Of a stretch of 64,000 nucleotides of DNA, positions 22,750 to 35,165 are shown one piece after another (the stretch's first letter is position 1; the number at the start of each line of letters is the position of its first letter). The stretch comes from Loxodes magnus (Eukaryota; Ciliophora; Karyorelictea; Loxodida; Loxodidae). Below the pieces are notes generated by a model, which did not search any database, was not told the origin of the DNA, and saw nothing but the letters and a program-made list of their open reading frames with translations. Location: NCBI GenBank assembly GCA_946699065.1, contig CAMPDV010000152.1:434001-498000 (forward strand). Direction: 5' to 3'. A program made the position numbers and the translations under genes.

Positions 22750-23435
22750 TCATGACGATTTAAAAGTTTAATGTTGAATAAAAACATTAATTTCAAATTT
22801 GATTGGATCATGTCTATCATAAGTCTTGATGATCTTTAGTTTGTTTTTTCTAATAGTTTCCGATAGGTCAATTCTCATCCATTTTTTATTGAATTTATCA
22901 ACTGCATATTAGATATATGGAGCTTATTTATTTAATTGGAGTATTTTATCCTGTAAATTTTGCCTTCTTAGATGCAATAAAATAAGATATATTTTTCCAT
23001 ACATTTTCTATGATTCTCTTTTCTATTAATCTAAATTGAAAATAATTTAGCACTTATGTTCTGACCTCTTGCAATATCATAATCTAATTATCTTCTGATA
23101 GGGAATATAATTTATCGTAGGTTGTTGCTCCACATCTATCGGATCATTTATCGATATCTTTTAGAGGAATATGCTTTCCGTCAACTGCGCGAATTATTTG
23201 AATTTTGTTTCTTAATTATCGATTCTGATATTCGCTGCTTACTTATTTTCAGTTTTTTTTACATTTTTATTAATTATCAATTATTCAATTTTTCTTTCTA
23301 GCTCTTATACTTTTCTTAAAAGTTTAAAATTTTCTTATTGCATAATTTTGAGATCTTAAAGTATTGTTTAATCCAAAATATTAAATCAATTGAGACCCTA
23401 AGAATATTGAGAAGGATTAAAAATTCAGTTTACAT
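22750..23435 (-). CDS. gag-like ORF1, type IV
   Basis: Minus-strand frame with ILQDLKIMQQENFKLLRKVQ, a coiled coil, ETKFKQFAQLTESIFLQKIS, NDPIDVEQQP (the recurrent P(M/I)D(V/I)EQ box), degenerate knuckle RLWYCKRSEHKCQ, then YAVDKFNKKWMRIDL and KIIKTYDRHDPIKFE before TGA 22752-22750. Paralogous to 50745-51300 and 53700-54280. The first knuckle Cys is lost. The ATG is chosen within MQQENFKLL or lies further upstream; the N-terminus is unresolved. Confidence 0.6.
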
Positions 23436-23439
23436 CAAA

Positions 23440-23819
23440 AACAGTGAAATATTTTAAGATGGGTAATAACAAAAATTGGAAAATGTGACATTAGAAAATT
23501 AATAACTTATGACCAAAATTATATCAATTAATTTCCAAAAAGTAAATTAGAATATATTGATTTGCAAATTAAAATTTTCCATAGGATGTTGATTAAAAGG
23601 AGATTAGAGTTGTTCGAATTAGAAAAAGACTTATATTAAGGAAATTCTGAGACTAAGGGTAAAGAAGCAAAAGAGCAAGATAAAGATGAAGAGAATGATG
23701 AAAATGAGAATGGAAAAGAAGAAAAAGAAGACAAAGATGAGCAAGTGGGAGATTAGAATGAATAAACTGATGACGAAGATGATATAGCTGAAGAAGAAGA
23801 TGAAGTAGAAAGTGTTTGA
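23440..23819 (+). CDS. LINE ORF2 C-terminal end with acidic tail (5'-truncated)
   Basis: Reads IGKCDIRKLITYDQNYIN, QFPKSKLEYIDLQIKIFHRM, then an acidic, Glu/Asp-rich tail (ETKGKEAKEQDKDEENDENE ... DDEDDIAEEEDEVESV) ending in TGA 23817-23819. The minus-strand element at 38500-39745 has the same C-terminus after its RT and RHYL zinc domain, identifying this as the tail of a reverse transcriptase protein. The opposite-strand 65-aa ORF is a shadow. Confidence 0.62.
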
Positions 23820-23885
23820 GTTTAAAAACTTTTAAAAAACATGATAACATCTTTAACTTAAGGAAGTAATTCCAACAATGAAAAG

Positions 23886-24240
23886 ATGTCTCAAGACTCT
23901 TTTAGTTAAAAAATTTTAAGTTGGATGTACTGCAAGAGGAAAATAAACCTGGTTAAACAATGTTAATAGTTTAACAAAACTAAAAGAATATTAAAAAAAC
24001 TTTGGAACGACTCAAGTCGAATATATTGCTCGAAGAAATTAAGATTTATAGAGAAACTTGCATCAAAGCAGGGAGATACATAAATATATAACAATAACGA
24101 ATAGTATTTAAAGAGAAAAAAGATAAAAAAGCTTCAGGATCCATTGATATTAAAGAAAAAGAAGAAGATTGAATATCAGAGCAAGTCGAAGAGAAAAAAT
24201 AGGAAGAAAGCTATTAAAAATTTCGGAAGTAGTAAGATAA
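23886..24240 (+). pseudogene. ORF1 remnant with decayed zinc knuckle
   Basis: MSQDSFSQKILSWMYCKRKI followed by NLVKQC (23886 on): spacing of a CX2CX4HX4C knuckle with the first Cys replaced by Trp and the His by Asn. Downstream is Lys/Arg-rich and disrupted. Most similar to type IV knuckles (WYCKR). Confidence 0.4.
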
Positions 24241-24380
24241 TTTAATAATTTCATACAATATATTATTATTATCCTTTCATTGATATTTATTAAATTAAAT
24301 ATCTTTATAAAAAGATTTAAATACAAGAAATGTTATAGCAAATTTCAAGTTTAACTTAAAATTATTATTATGATGTATAA

Positions 24381-24950
24381 AATGGCTTCTAAGAAATAAC
24401 AGAACTTTGAACATAAATCTAAAGCAGGAAAATTTTATAGAAATTAAAAAGCATCATAATTACAATGGATGAAAGTGATACAAGATTAATAAGACGAACA
24501 TTAACCACTTGGAAATCCAGAATTAAAAAAACTCTCAATACAAACTTAAATAGATTTATTATCCAATTCCCTAAAGTTTATATTTTCAAAACAGATACTT
24601 TACCGAGACAGTTAAAAAATTAGAAAAATTAATAACATTTTGACTTGAGAAATAAAAAAGCAACATAAGATATAGAAAATAAACTGGAAAAAATAATTAC
24701 TTAAATTTAATAATAAATTCAGTTAATACGGTTTTCTTTTTAAAAGAATTAATCAGATGCTATGGAAATAGAAAATGAAGCTTCAAATTAATATAAACAG
24801 TAAATATTAATTTAAAATAGCCAGTAAATTTAAATTAAATAATTTTTGCAGGAATAATAGGTTAAAAAAGAATTAAAAGTTACTTCTGTAAATAATTCTA
24901 TTTAAGATACTGTTACTAATAATAATAATATTAATTTTAAGTTTTCCGTT
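24381..24950 (+). pseudogene. ORF1 N-terminal two-thirds, frameshifted and truncated
   Basis: MASKKQQNFEHKSKAGKFY opens like MAPKKQ at 56633. The reading then passes to another frame (RNKKATQDIENKLEKIITQI, QSDAMEIENEASNQYKQQ) containing the M(D/E)IE box that precedes the zinc knuckle in this family. The knuckle itself is missing because the 3' end of the opposite-strand ORF1 element (from 24945) abuts here. Confidence 0.45.
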
Positions 24951-24969
24951 TTAGGGATTTCCAACCCCG

Positions 24970-25880
24970 TCAGGAAGACAGCAGTTCATGCTCCCTGCTG
25001 TTAAATATAAAAGTTCGGGTCGCCAAATTTTAGCAAGATTGGGAACTCGGATTTTTCCAGGTTTTCCCTCCTTTAACTTGCCTGGGTTCCATCTTAATCT
25101 TGTATATTGAACCATCCGGATTGCAATACATTCTTTTCATTCTTGCTTCTTCTTTTTTCTTCTTTTGTTGTCCTTTTATCCAATAGTTTCTTTATTTCTA
25201 TTAGAATTTCTAACACTTCAGATAAAAATGTCATACGCTTCCACAGCAGAAACATTTCTTTTTTATTTTGAATTATTTTCCTTGATTTGTTTGCTCTTTC
25301 TAGGCTTCGATTTCCATTTGTATAGCTCCAGTTTCGCTTTACTCTTTCTTAAAAGTTTAGAATTTTTCTTCTACTTTTCCAAGTCTGTTATCCAGTTCAG
25401 TCTGTTTCTAAAGCTAATTTTAGAATTCGTTAGTCTGACTTTGTGAGATATTCCAAAAGGCGTTAAGATCCCTTTCCTAGGACATAGATCTTGACTTAAT
25501 TCCTTCTGCTAGGTCTAGCTTTGCCATAAGTATATCATTGTCCTTCTTCAATCTCTTGACCTCTTCCTGGAGGTTCAGTACCACTTTGATGAGCTACTCC
25601 ATGCTCATCTGGCCAGAAGGGTTGAACTCTGATACCTCCTGGTGGGGAACAGACTTCTTCTTTTCCTCGGTTTCTCGCTTGAGGTTGGAGTTTCTGTGTG
25701 TATATTCTTCAAGGTTGGCTTTCGTTCGTTTTGTTAGATTCCAAGTTGTTAGTTCAGTGTTGGTTAAGGTTGTGATAAAGAAGATTGTTAAGATTATTAA
25801 GACTTGGTTTCTTGCTTCCTCCCTTCCTTTTTGGCTTAGGAAGAGTCGGTATAGAAGCCTGACTTGAAACCTCCAACCAT
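24970..25880 (-). pseudogene. gag-like ORF1, type I, intact knuckle, one frameshift
   Basis: ATG 25880 gives MVGGFKSGFYTDSS ... QSSLSQPQPTLNQQ ... SSEKPRK in one frame. A 1-nt shift near 25,675 moves to KKKSVPHQEVSEFNPSGQMS, coiled coil (LIKVVLNLQEEVKRLKKDND), then a perfect knuckle KCFCCGSVWHFYLKC (25213-25254) in which the Trp before His is TGA. Frame from 25608 to TGA 24972-24970 is intact (checked by codon counting). Otherwise the best-preserved zinc knuckle of type I, so possibly recently active. Confidence 0.65.
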
Positions 25881-26307
25881 TTTTTAATTTTTTTAATACT
25901 GTTACTAATTAAGCAAAATTTAAAGAAATAATAATTTTTTTAATTATATTTAGAATAAAAAAATCGCACTAATTTTTATTTAATGAGTTAACTTTAAATA
26001 TCATTTCTATTTTATACCTTTAAATTTATATAACTTAAGCTTAAGATTTATTTAGAAAAAAGGATATACTATTTCCATACTATGAAAACAATTAAAATAT
26101 TAAAAAAATTCTAATATTAATTAAAATTTATATATATTAAAATCTTATAAAAAAGAAAATTTTACTTATTATTAATCTTCTCATTTGTAATCAAATTATA
26201 TAAGAAACTATTCTATTATTTTAATTATTCGAAATAATAAAATTTAAGTTATTTAAAATCTAAAATATTTTCCTTTAATATTTTCGTTTTTAATCTTATT
26301 TTTCATA

Positions 26308-27960
26308 ATGTAAGCAATTAACTCTTGTGGAAATTGCAGAAATTAGTTTGATAATAGGAAACACTAGCCAAAAGAATTGGATTGCAGTCATGTTCTCTGT
26401 CTTTATTGCTCTAAAATACTTTATAAAGATAATTAAGAAATTAAATGTCCTTGGGATGGGTAAGTTACTAAAGACGAACCTGGTGATTTACCGACTTATT
26501 ACATAAAGTAACCAATTTAAATTTTAACTTTATGTGAAAAGCATTAAGAACCTTGCGTTCTCTATTGTAATAATGATAAAACAGCAATTTGTTACACTTG
26601 TAGCTAATAGCATGAAGGACATACTATTGTTGACATAATTTAAGAAGAAACTAAAAGTATCAAGTAGATTCATATCTAAAATGCTTTGGATAATTAATTT
26701 TTGATTAAATGGTCCCTAAGCCAAGTATTAAATAACATAAATTCTCATAAATAAAAAGCATAAAAAGTAACTGATGAAGCTATTTAAAAGATAGATTAAA
26801 TTGAAAAAGATTTAATAAATTTCATAGGCTAATAAAGAAAAATAGTAGAATAATCTATTAAATAAAAATAAAAAGAACTTTAAGATAGTTATGAAAAAAG
26901 CATATAAGAAATAAACTAGATCAATTAAATAATTGATTAACTAAAAATTTAAAATGAGGAAAATATTGGAGAACTCTTATAGTTTATTTAAAAGACTGAA
27001 AAGATTAAAAACTAAGTGAAAAATTTTGTATTAAAATAGATTGAAATCACTTAAGTGAGCGATGAAAGTAAATTAAAAGCTATTAAATCCTAACTTAATG
27101 AATTAATTAAATTTTAATTTAAAGAGTAAGAAAATAAAATAGGTTTAATTTTAATTTAGTATAAAAAAAGGTATGAAGGTATTTAAAATATTACTACTAT
27201 TATTTCAAATACATAAAATAAAAGAGATTTTAAAATTGGATAAATGCCTCCTTAAGATTAATAAATTAATTCTCTTAAAACTTACGGAAGTACTACATAA
27301 ATAGAGTAAATAGGAGAGTAATAAATAATAATATCAGGAGATGGAAATGAATAATAATAAAGAAGATTTACTATTTATGATAAAGGCGAAATAAAAGAAT
27401 TAAATATGGAATTTGGAAGATATTAGCATAGAACAGTATTTGATCATGATTAAAGAATTTATATTTTATCAGGACGGGTTGGTCCATTTGTAAAAGAATG
27501 TGAGTCATATAACATTAAAAATAATTAAAATAATAAATTTATTAGAATATAAGATATTTTAGAACCTGTTTATGTTTTTGGAGCATTTATAGAAGAAACT
27601 TAAAATATATATGTTACAGGTGGATATTAAAATGGAGGAAGAACTAATAAAATACAAATATATGATTGTGAAAGTGATAGTTGAAGATTAAGTAGTTGCG
27701 TATTGCCTGTAAATGCATATAGCACTTCTGGATATAGTTAAAAAACGAAATCAGGCTTAATTTGATATAATGGTAGCGATGACTTGGATACTTTCATATT
27801 TGACTTTAAATAAGTAAAAAAACACGGAGAAAAACTTTCATGCAGTTGTGTTGTATTTTCATAACCAATAATAATAGAAGATAAAATTTTTTAGATTGAT
27901 TATAATTCTGATTTATTTGTTTATACTCTAAACAAAACTAAATGGGAGAAAGTACAATAA
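26308..27960 (+). CDS. RING/B-box/coiled-coil/Kelch-like protein, copy E (550 aa)
   Basis: ATG 26308 (MQAINSCGNCRNQFD). RING-like CPWDG, B-box (LCEKHQE...YCNN...CYTC...HEGHT), coiled coil with IKWSLSQ (TGG), propeller with RTVFDHDQRIYILSG, ETQNIYVTGG, DSWRLSSC (TGA) and GLIWYNGS (TGA where others have Tyr). It ends NKTKWEKVQ then TAA (27958-27960) exactly at the terminator column that is TGA in copies C and G. The region after is low-complexity A/T with the next in-frame TGA about 85 codons away. The TAA is therefore the probable stop. Confidence 0.86.
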
Positions 27961-28351
27961 ATAAATATTAAATAATTTATTAATTAATTATAAAATGAAA
28001 AAAATCATCATTAATTAATTTTAAAAATAAAATTAATAATTAAATTAGCTTTTTAAATAATATTTTATTCTAATTAAATTAATTAATCCAATGTAAAAAT
28101 GCTTATATATAATTTTAATGAAATTAGGAGAAGTTACATTTCAAGACTGTTACAATTTTGTATAATTTTTCTATACCTTACTAGATAGTTTATTGAGGAT
28201 ACATTTATTTATTTATCTGATTGAATTTGAATTTGAATCATTCATATTTTAAAAATTTGTAGATTGAATGTATTTAAATAATGAGATTTCCGATACAAAT
28301 TGAATTATAATAGAATATTATTATTATTAAATTAATTAAATTAAAATTAAC

Positions 28352-29180
28352 TAAATGTTAAGAGTTTTTGAGCTTACTGGAGTTCCAACCAGTTTCACTC
28401 CGCCATTTTTTTTACATGGATGTAGACCATGACCTTTTTTGATAAGTGGCAGGTTACCACTAATAAATTTAAGTAGGTCTTGCAAGGAGTTTTTATCTAT
28501 GTATTCCAGTTTTTGTTATCCATAATTTTTTAAGTCGACATCATGTTTTTTATTGTTCTTTTTCGTTTAATTTTTTTCATTATTAGCAGTTTCTTAGTAG
28601 ATGATAACTTGATTGACAGTATCTGCAATTTTTTTTAAATTATTGTTAAATTGTACTTATATTAAAAAATTTTTATATTTTTTCAAGTCTTTTAATTATG
28701 TTACTATCGTAATTTTCAGATTCTTTTTATGGGTTAGATTGTTTTTCGCACGACAGTGGCTATTTTTCGACTTCCATCTTTTAAGAATATTTAAAGTTTT
28801 GTTAAGATTATTTTCAGAGTTGCTCTTCCGTTACTAGGTTGTTTTCAATAAGTTAGTTTTTTAATATTACATGTTCATTGCTTTAGTCTTCTATAAAGTC
28901 TGTTAGCTTCCTTATTTAAAGATTTTAATTGTAAATTATTTCTTCGTATTTAATTATTTGCACTTACATTGCCACAATCTTGATTTGTAGATCTTCCTGG
29001 ATCTGTATTTTATGTTAATTAGGTACAATTGTATCTGTCATAATTTTGCCTTGCGAAGATGAGCTTGAATCGGATTCCCATCTTTCCTATTTGCGTAACT
29101 CCTGCGCCGCCTTTTTTTAGCTTTTCTTATTTAATTTTTAGAAAGGCGGATGTTTTGCTCCATATTTTTTTTAAGAATAT
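28352..29180 (-). CDS. gag-like ORF1, type V, intact CCHC knuckle
   Basis: ATG 29041-29039 (MTDTIVPNQHKIQIQEDLQ), coiled coil (EEIIYNQNLQIRKLTDFIED), Lys-rich linker, then CRYCQSSYHLLRNC (28586-28627), a perfect CX2CX4HX4C in frame with the ATG (138 codons, counted). The sequence after the knuckle is open in two frames; the one giving LQDLLKFISGNLPLIKKG and CKKNGGVKLVGTP is conserved with the inverted copy at 36068-36883. No terminator can be fixed. Upstream 29042-29180 is the conserved 5' part of the inverted-repeat arm. Confidence 0.62.
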
Positions 29181-29282
29181 TATTATTATAAAGTATGAAA
29201 ATATACAGAATAAAAAGCAGCTAAGATTGAATATCAGTTTATTAGATAAAATATTTTATTATCTAAATTTAACTTATAATTA

Positions 29283-29575
29283 AATATGACACAGAAGGAG
29301 AATGATACAAGAAGCCTAAATCCAAGTTATTATTTGGCTAATTGCTCCTTTTAAAATTTTTCATGAGGTTACATGCCTATTTAATTATTCCGGAAAGATG
29401 AAGCTTCGTTAAGGAAGATTGGAGTCTTAACTTTTGCAATGTCTGCTTACAGAGTTGATTGTCGCTTGTCATTTCTTACAGATTAGGAGGAGAAAATCAT
29501 TTGACATGTATATCTTCTTGTTAGGACTTATGTATTGTACTTAATGATTTCTGGAAGTCAAAAATCCTGAGCTCT
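29283..29575 (+). repeat. ~300 bp dispersed repeat, copy 2
   Basis: Partner of 21760-22080, same orientation, roughly 70-75% alike by eye. It begins immediately after the A/T-rich 5' flank of the ORF1 arm ending at 29180. Confidence 0.5.
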
Positions 29576-30521
29576 TTAATAGGTTACTCTTTTAACTTAG
29601 AGATAAATCTAACTTTATTTACCAAATAAAAGCTTTTTGAATGTTAGAATTGCTTTTTCCTATAAAATAAAAGAAATTTTGCTTTAAAGTTTCTTTAAAC
29701 TGTTTAAAATTTTAATTTCAATATTCTTTACTTGTATTTCTTTCCATAAATCTTTTACATTCCACCCAATTTCATATGGAAAATTTTTATTAAACAGAAA
29801 TGCTCAAACTAATTTTTATGCAAATAAATTAGATATAATTATTCTTAATAACTATTAAATTATCTAATTAGATTTAGTTTTTTAAATAATTCCGAATAAA
29901 AATAACTTTCAGTTAGAATATTATAGTCATGAAATGTATTTTTTAAATAATATCCAAAATTCTTATAAATTTTAATAAATTAGTATTATTTAATCCTTGA
30001 ATCAAAAAATTATGTTTTTCTCACAATTCAAATTGATGAAATATTGATATACTACTTCAAGAAATTAATTTTTACATTGCGTTTGAATTGTAAAACATGG
30101 ATATAAGATATTTTAGTGAATTAAAACCAAGATAATTGTTTAAATATAAAAAAACTATAAGGTAAAAGAAAGTATAATAGGTATGCATAATGTTGATAAA
30201 ATTGACTTACTTTTCTTTAGTTTAAAAAGATTTAAATAAAAAAATTATATTAACATACACAAACCTTTGCATTGTAACAATAATATTTAAAATTTAAACA
30301 AAGAAATAGATAAGTTAAAAGTAAAGAAATTACATTATTTTTAATTATATATAGCTTCAAAATATTCATTCATAATAAAAATTTTATTAAAGTGATAGAA
30401 AATCTCTAATTAGAAAAAAGTTGTTAAATATTTTTGTTGAATATTTGCAATTTTCAATATGACCGAAATTTATATGATTTTAATCTCGCTTTATTTTAAA
30501 AAGATTAAATAAATTTATAAA
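29576..30521. other. AT-rich stretch, nothing recognised
   Basis: No repeat partner, knuckle, RT or Kelch signature found on either strand. Would contain the promoter of the plus-strand ORF at 30522 if that is a gene. Confidence 0.4.
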
Positions 30522-31036
30522 ATGATCTAATTGGATTATTTTAAAAATATGTTTTACGCTCTGTAGAAAAGTTACTTATTGGAGAGAGAAAGAAAAAAAG
30601 CTCAGGAAATAGGATAAGTCAGTAATTTATATATAGCTAAAACTGATAAATACCATCTTGCTTCACCTTGCTATAGGATATTCATGCAAAAAAGGCAGAC
30701 TAGAGAACCTTATGAGGTTTAAGTCCTTAATAATGAAACACAATAAAACTTAACTCATTCAAATCTAAGACTAAATAGAATCGTATTAGCATTTTTCTGC
30801 AATAAAGATAATAAATATGTTAAAAATAAAATAATAAGATTAGTACATGGAAGGAATCGTAAAAAATTGAAGGAAAATATTGATCATAAAAAATTGAAAT
30901 ATTTTTGATAAATATTCCTTCTCAGATTCCATAAAAATTAAAAGAAATTGAACGTAAGATCTCCAAAATTCATGCGCATTATAGTTTAGAAGAAGAAATC
31001 ACTTTAATAAAAATTTTAATGAAATTAAGTTACTGA
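30522..31036 (+). CDS. uncharacterised ORF, not part of the repeat families
   Basis: ATG 30522 opens a 128-codon frame to TGA 30906-30908: MIQLDYFKNMFYALQKSYLL, then KYHLASPCYRIFMQKRQTRE and LRLNRIVLAFFCNKDNKY. A second frame through the same end reads EGKYWSQKIEIFLINIPSQI, PQKLKEIERKISKIHAHYSL, EEEITLIKIL and ends at TGA 31034-31036. The second reads more naturally, so there may be a frameshift or a small intron near 30,830-30,860. The amino-acid composition is less skewed than random A/T DNA here. I do not recognise the family. No second copy in the window; a single-copy host gene is possible. Confidence 0.4.
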
Positions 31037-31049
31037 TATGGATCAGTTA

Positions 31050-32470
31050 CTTCATTTTAATTATGCTTATTAAGTTCAAGCATCGTTCTTTTCATCTCCC
31101 AACTTATTTCCATTGCTTCTTATACTTTCTCGCTGTTCTTCTTTAGGCTTCAATTATTTATTTTTACTTTATCCACCAATTTCAATTCCTTTTTTTAGTA
31201 GATTCACATGAAAAATTTAATCTGAAGATCCGCACCCCTTTATTTTTTATAAGTGAAATGTTAGTTTTGTTGAGTTTATCATAAATTATTAAATTTTCCA
31301 AGTTTTTTCCAGGAAATGTTTCAGAAACATTTCTAAGTGCGTCCAATTAGTAGATACATTCGAAGAAATGTTTAAATGAATCTTTTCTACTACATGGATA
31401 TAACACGTTTTCCACAGGATAATGACGTTTATATAAATCGAATTGAAAATTATAAGTTTAAGCGCGCAACTTAAAGTTTGAAGTTATTTCTTTCCTGCAT
31501 TCCTTGTTAAGTTTAATATAATTTATAGAAGGAAATTTCTGAAGTCCTTCAAGTTGCTTTCTGAAAATCTGTGCCGTAGCATTGTCTATAGCGTTGAATT
31601 GCTTCTTAATAAATTTTTTTTAATTTTATTTTCGATAAATTTCTCAATAGAAAGTTAGTTAGGAAATATAATTTGATCGTCATTATTAATTCCATAAAAC
31701 TAAAATATCTTTTTTAATTACTAAAAGTTATAAGATTTTTAGATTCAAATACATTCGAAGACTCTTCCTATATAGGATTCTGGATAAATCCTAGCTTCTT
31801 TCCGTCTTTTAAAGTAGAATCAAAAAGCGATTAGCCCTTATATGCTCAGATAGTAGTCAGTTAAGGTCTATATAGCAAACCTCATTAAAGCAGAGATAAG
31901 TGACTGTATAATTTTCCTTGCCATTATACGCATACTCTTGCTTATTTTCTCCTTCACACTCTGCATGCCTCTCATTACATTCCAAGGAACAAGATCTCCT
32001 TCATACTCAGCCTTAAGCAGTGTAAACATGCGACAGATAATTTTAAAGTATCAGGGAGTAGCATATTTGTATCGATTGAGAGCATAAATGAATTTTTTTT
32101 ATCGATTCCAAATAAGTTTAAATCCTCTATTAATAGTGGCAGATCAAAACCCTTTTTATAAAAGATGAACCAAGGAATGCCACTTAATTACGTTTTTATC
32201 TATCGGCCTTCTATTTTCAGATTTAATTCTATTTTTTAGCTCTTCTTTTTTAAGAAATCGGATAGTTTCACACTTACTAGTTTTTATTTACAGAAAAACC
32301 ATTGGAAGCTTTTTTCAGTAGTCAATTAACTATTACATCATCTATGCAGAGCAAGAAAGAAATATTAAGCCATCTACCCAAGCCTGCATACAAAATCAAA
32401 TTATGCATTGATTCCTACTTTAATGTTTCTTTTCTACAAAAATCTTTATTACTATATCATAACATAAAAT
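31050..32470 (-). pseudogene. LINE ORF2 reverse transcriptase 3' half, 5'-truncated
   Basis: RT palm motif C as LCIDDVIVNW (CIDDV at 32334-32348), then GFSVNKN and, after a frameshift, KCETIRFLKKEELKNRI (the K.E.I.F element of LINE RTs). Further on come FKIICRMFTLLKAEYEGDLV and PWNVMRGM (matching AEYG.ELVPW in the copies near 39.6 and 50.4 kb). The C-terminal zinc domain RHYPVENVLYPCSRKDSFKH lies near 31,355-31,427. It starts right after the 3' tail of another minus-strand element (hairpin 32487-32512). Frameshifts make it non-functional. Confidence 0.68.
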
Positions 32471-32472
32471 AG

Positions 32473-33850
32473 CATAATTTATTAAAGTGTCTTCACCTAT
32501 TTGGTAAATCACAGAATTAGAGTTTTTAAAAGTTTTTCTTATCAGAAATCTTCGATGTCATATTCATCTAACTTTTGCGGATCGTGAATTCTTATAATTG
32601 CCTATTTTATCCTCTTGCTAGCGCTTAAAAATCAAATTTTACTTTTCATCTCTCAAATTGTCTCAGTGCGTATGCAATCTTTGGAGCTTCTAATTAAGGT
32701 TAAAATCTTTTTTTAATAGAGTCTTCCGTTTGGTGTGCAATAGTACTTAAAAGATTTTGAATTCTTCTTTTTTTCATAATATTATTTTCTAATAGAAGAA
32801 GAAAGATATATGCACTCCTCTTGATTCTGAATAAGATTTTTAATTAATTTGGATTTTTTCAATTTAATTAATCCTCTGGTCAAGCTTTTGTCTTAAATTC
32901 TATTCAATTTGAGTAATTTATCTTTTCATCTCTTAAGAAGATATCTGTTATTTTTATTGCTTCTAAGGATTTTATTCATTTAGCAAATTGTTAATTGTTA
33001 GCATTAGAGATTAGGTTATTTATTTAAGTTCTTAACTTCTTTTGATAGGCTCTAATTGTCCAATTGTAGCAAATAAATTTCTTTAGAAAGGTCTGGTTAA
33101 TTATTAGGATTTTTTGAAGAGATTTATTGTTTCTTAGGTGTCATTTTATATATATTATCATAATACATAGAAATTCTCATTTAGAAGTAGATAATATTAA
33201 GAATTTTTCTACTAGCTAAATTTGCCAATTAATGTAATTTTAAATTTATTATCATCTATTTAATCTCGTAAATTGAAAAATTCTTTGTTGAGATTTGATT
33301 TTTAAGTTTCCATCTTTATGGTAATTCATTTAATCTCAAATAATATATGTTTCATTCTTCTTACATTGACTAAAGTTAAGAAACCAAATTATTTATGTTA
33401 GCATGAGCTTTTTATCTCGTTTTAAAAATTATTTCGTCAAAAAACCTAAAGGATTGTTCCATGTTTATTAACTTATTACGAATTACAGTTTTCTCTTCAA
33501 TATTTTGATATTAAAAATAGGTAAGAAGATTAATCTAAGTTTCCATGTTTTAAATTTTTACATGGTTAAATTAATAATAGTAGCTTCACTCAACTAATTA
33601 TTATAATTATTACCTTTCTTCAGCTTTTTTATCTATTCCTGAAGATCCACCTTTTTTAACACCATAGATTATTTACTGCTCTGTTGCGAAATTTGAGACT
33701 TTCGAATAATAATAATTTTAACCTATTTTCTAGGTTTCTCTTCAGAATTGGAGTGTGATTTTTAGGTACCCTTTTCCTGAGATTTAGTTTTTCTAGGATG
33801 TTATTAACTTCTACTTTTTAGAGTCATTAAAAAATCCTGATATACTCCCA
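32473..33850 (-). pseudogene. gag-like ORF1, type I, degenerate, with class-2 3' hairpin
   Basis: SEEKPRKQVKIIII and a helix LKKVDLQEQIKKLKKGN near 33,600-33,745 match the type I N-terminal/coiled-coil blocks. The rest is frame-disrupted. The 3' end carries hairpin 32487-32512 (GTG...ACC aaata GGT...CAC) followed by tttaataaattatg, the class-2 tail also found at 48263 and 57378. Confidence 0.45.
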
Positions 33851-33869
33851 TATATATTTTTCCTTTAGA

Positions 33870-34270
33870 ATCATTCTATGACAATATTTATGCTAATTTT
33901 ATTATTGATGGATATCTACAAGATTAATTAAAATTAATAATGGACTTATAAAAGGAAGTAGCCATGGTCCTGTTCTTGCAATTTTATATTATGATATAAA
34001 TACAATATATCTAGATGCAAGCTAAAAAGAATTTGGATTTACTTCCTATTCAAAAACTTTTATAGGATGCGATTTTGTGAATTATTTGATAGAATTTTCA
34101 ATTTCATATACTAATGTTTAAAAATTAATATAAGCAATTGTTTAAATTTCTCTTAAATAAAGCTTAGTTTAAGCGCTTAAAAATGCAAATTAATTACTTT
34201 TCAAAAAAGAAATTTATGAATTTAAACTGATTTTCTTTTGTGCACTTGAAAAAAATAAAATTCATGTCTT
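33870..34270 (+). pseudogene. LINE reverse transcriptase palm fragment, plus strand
   Basis: WWISTRLIKINNGLIKGSSH followed by GPVLAILYYDINTIYLDAS matches the LINE RT block R....NG...(P/K)GS..GPVL...LYY (motif B'). It is followed after ~20 residues by GCDFVNYLIEFSISYTNVQK (decayed YADD motif C) and a helix LIQAIVQISLKQ. The first two Trp are TGA and TGG in tandem. Opposite in strand to the surrounding LINE pieces and of a different RT subtype. Upstream fingers and downstream thumb are not clear; 34,270-35,160 shows no further domain. Confidence 0.55.
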
Positions 34271-35165
34271 TTTACTTTAAATTAAATTAAATCAGCTAAG
34301 AAAATCCAGATTATAATATAGCGTTTTTATTGTCAAAAATTAATTAATGCACTTTAATATATCATCGATATTAAAGTTAAAGTATCAAGTTATTGCAAAT
34401 TAATGCTTATAAAACCAATACTTTCCAATAATTAATCAAAATCTTATTTTTTAAATTAAAAATAAATATTTCTAAAAATGTCAACAAAGTAAAACACCTA
34501 AATCTACAACGAAAAGTATATATTTTATGAATAAAAATAACTAAAGAATCCTTCCTTAAATATATACTAAATTGAATAAAAAATTATTTAGCAGATTAAT
34601 TCCTTCAATAAATTTAGAAATTACTCTTATAATTTCTAATATAACAGTTAATTATATTGATATGTAATCAAGTGCAAAATGTTTATGTGAGTAAAATTTG
34701 ACGAATTTTATCACATATTTAATTACTTTTACTATAGAGATTTATTTTTAAAATTTTTCTTAGAAATAATTGCTTTAGAAAAAGATTAGAAAATGTTAAT
34801 TTTATATGGTTAGAATCACATCAATTATAATTTTTCAATAATCTAGCTTCTAAATTAGAAAGAATAGTTAAAATATTTATAAGGATTTATTGAAGAGAAT
34901 ATTAGAAAATTTCAAGTAATAAAAGAAAATAAATTAATTTTTTAAATGGAAAAAAAGAAAAGTTTGTACAAGAATTATGACTTATCGTTTGAAGAAAATA
35001 AAAATTTTTCTTTAAACAAAATTTGCAATTCATTAAACTTAATTATGTACTAGGTTCCAATATTCAAAATATTTAATTAATTTTAACTAAAAGGGTTCGG
35101 GTCATACTTAATTAGAGGAAAAGCTTCCTAAAATCAAAGAAAATAAAAGTTTTTATATACATCGC
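34271..35165. other. unassigned, possibly decayed RT 3' region
   Basis: Open on the plus strand only because no codon is an unconditional stop. Lys/Gln/Asn-rich translations, no motif recognised. Confidence 0.3.

Noticed and set aside
32334..32348. Functional reverse transcriptase
   Set aside because: Although CIDDV is present, at least one frameshift follows it and the fingers are missing; the copy is 5'-truncated.
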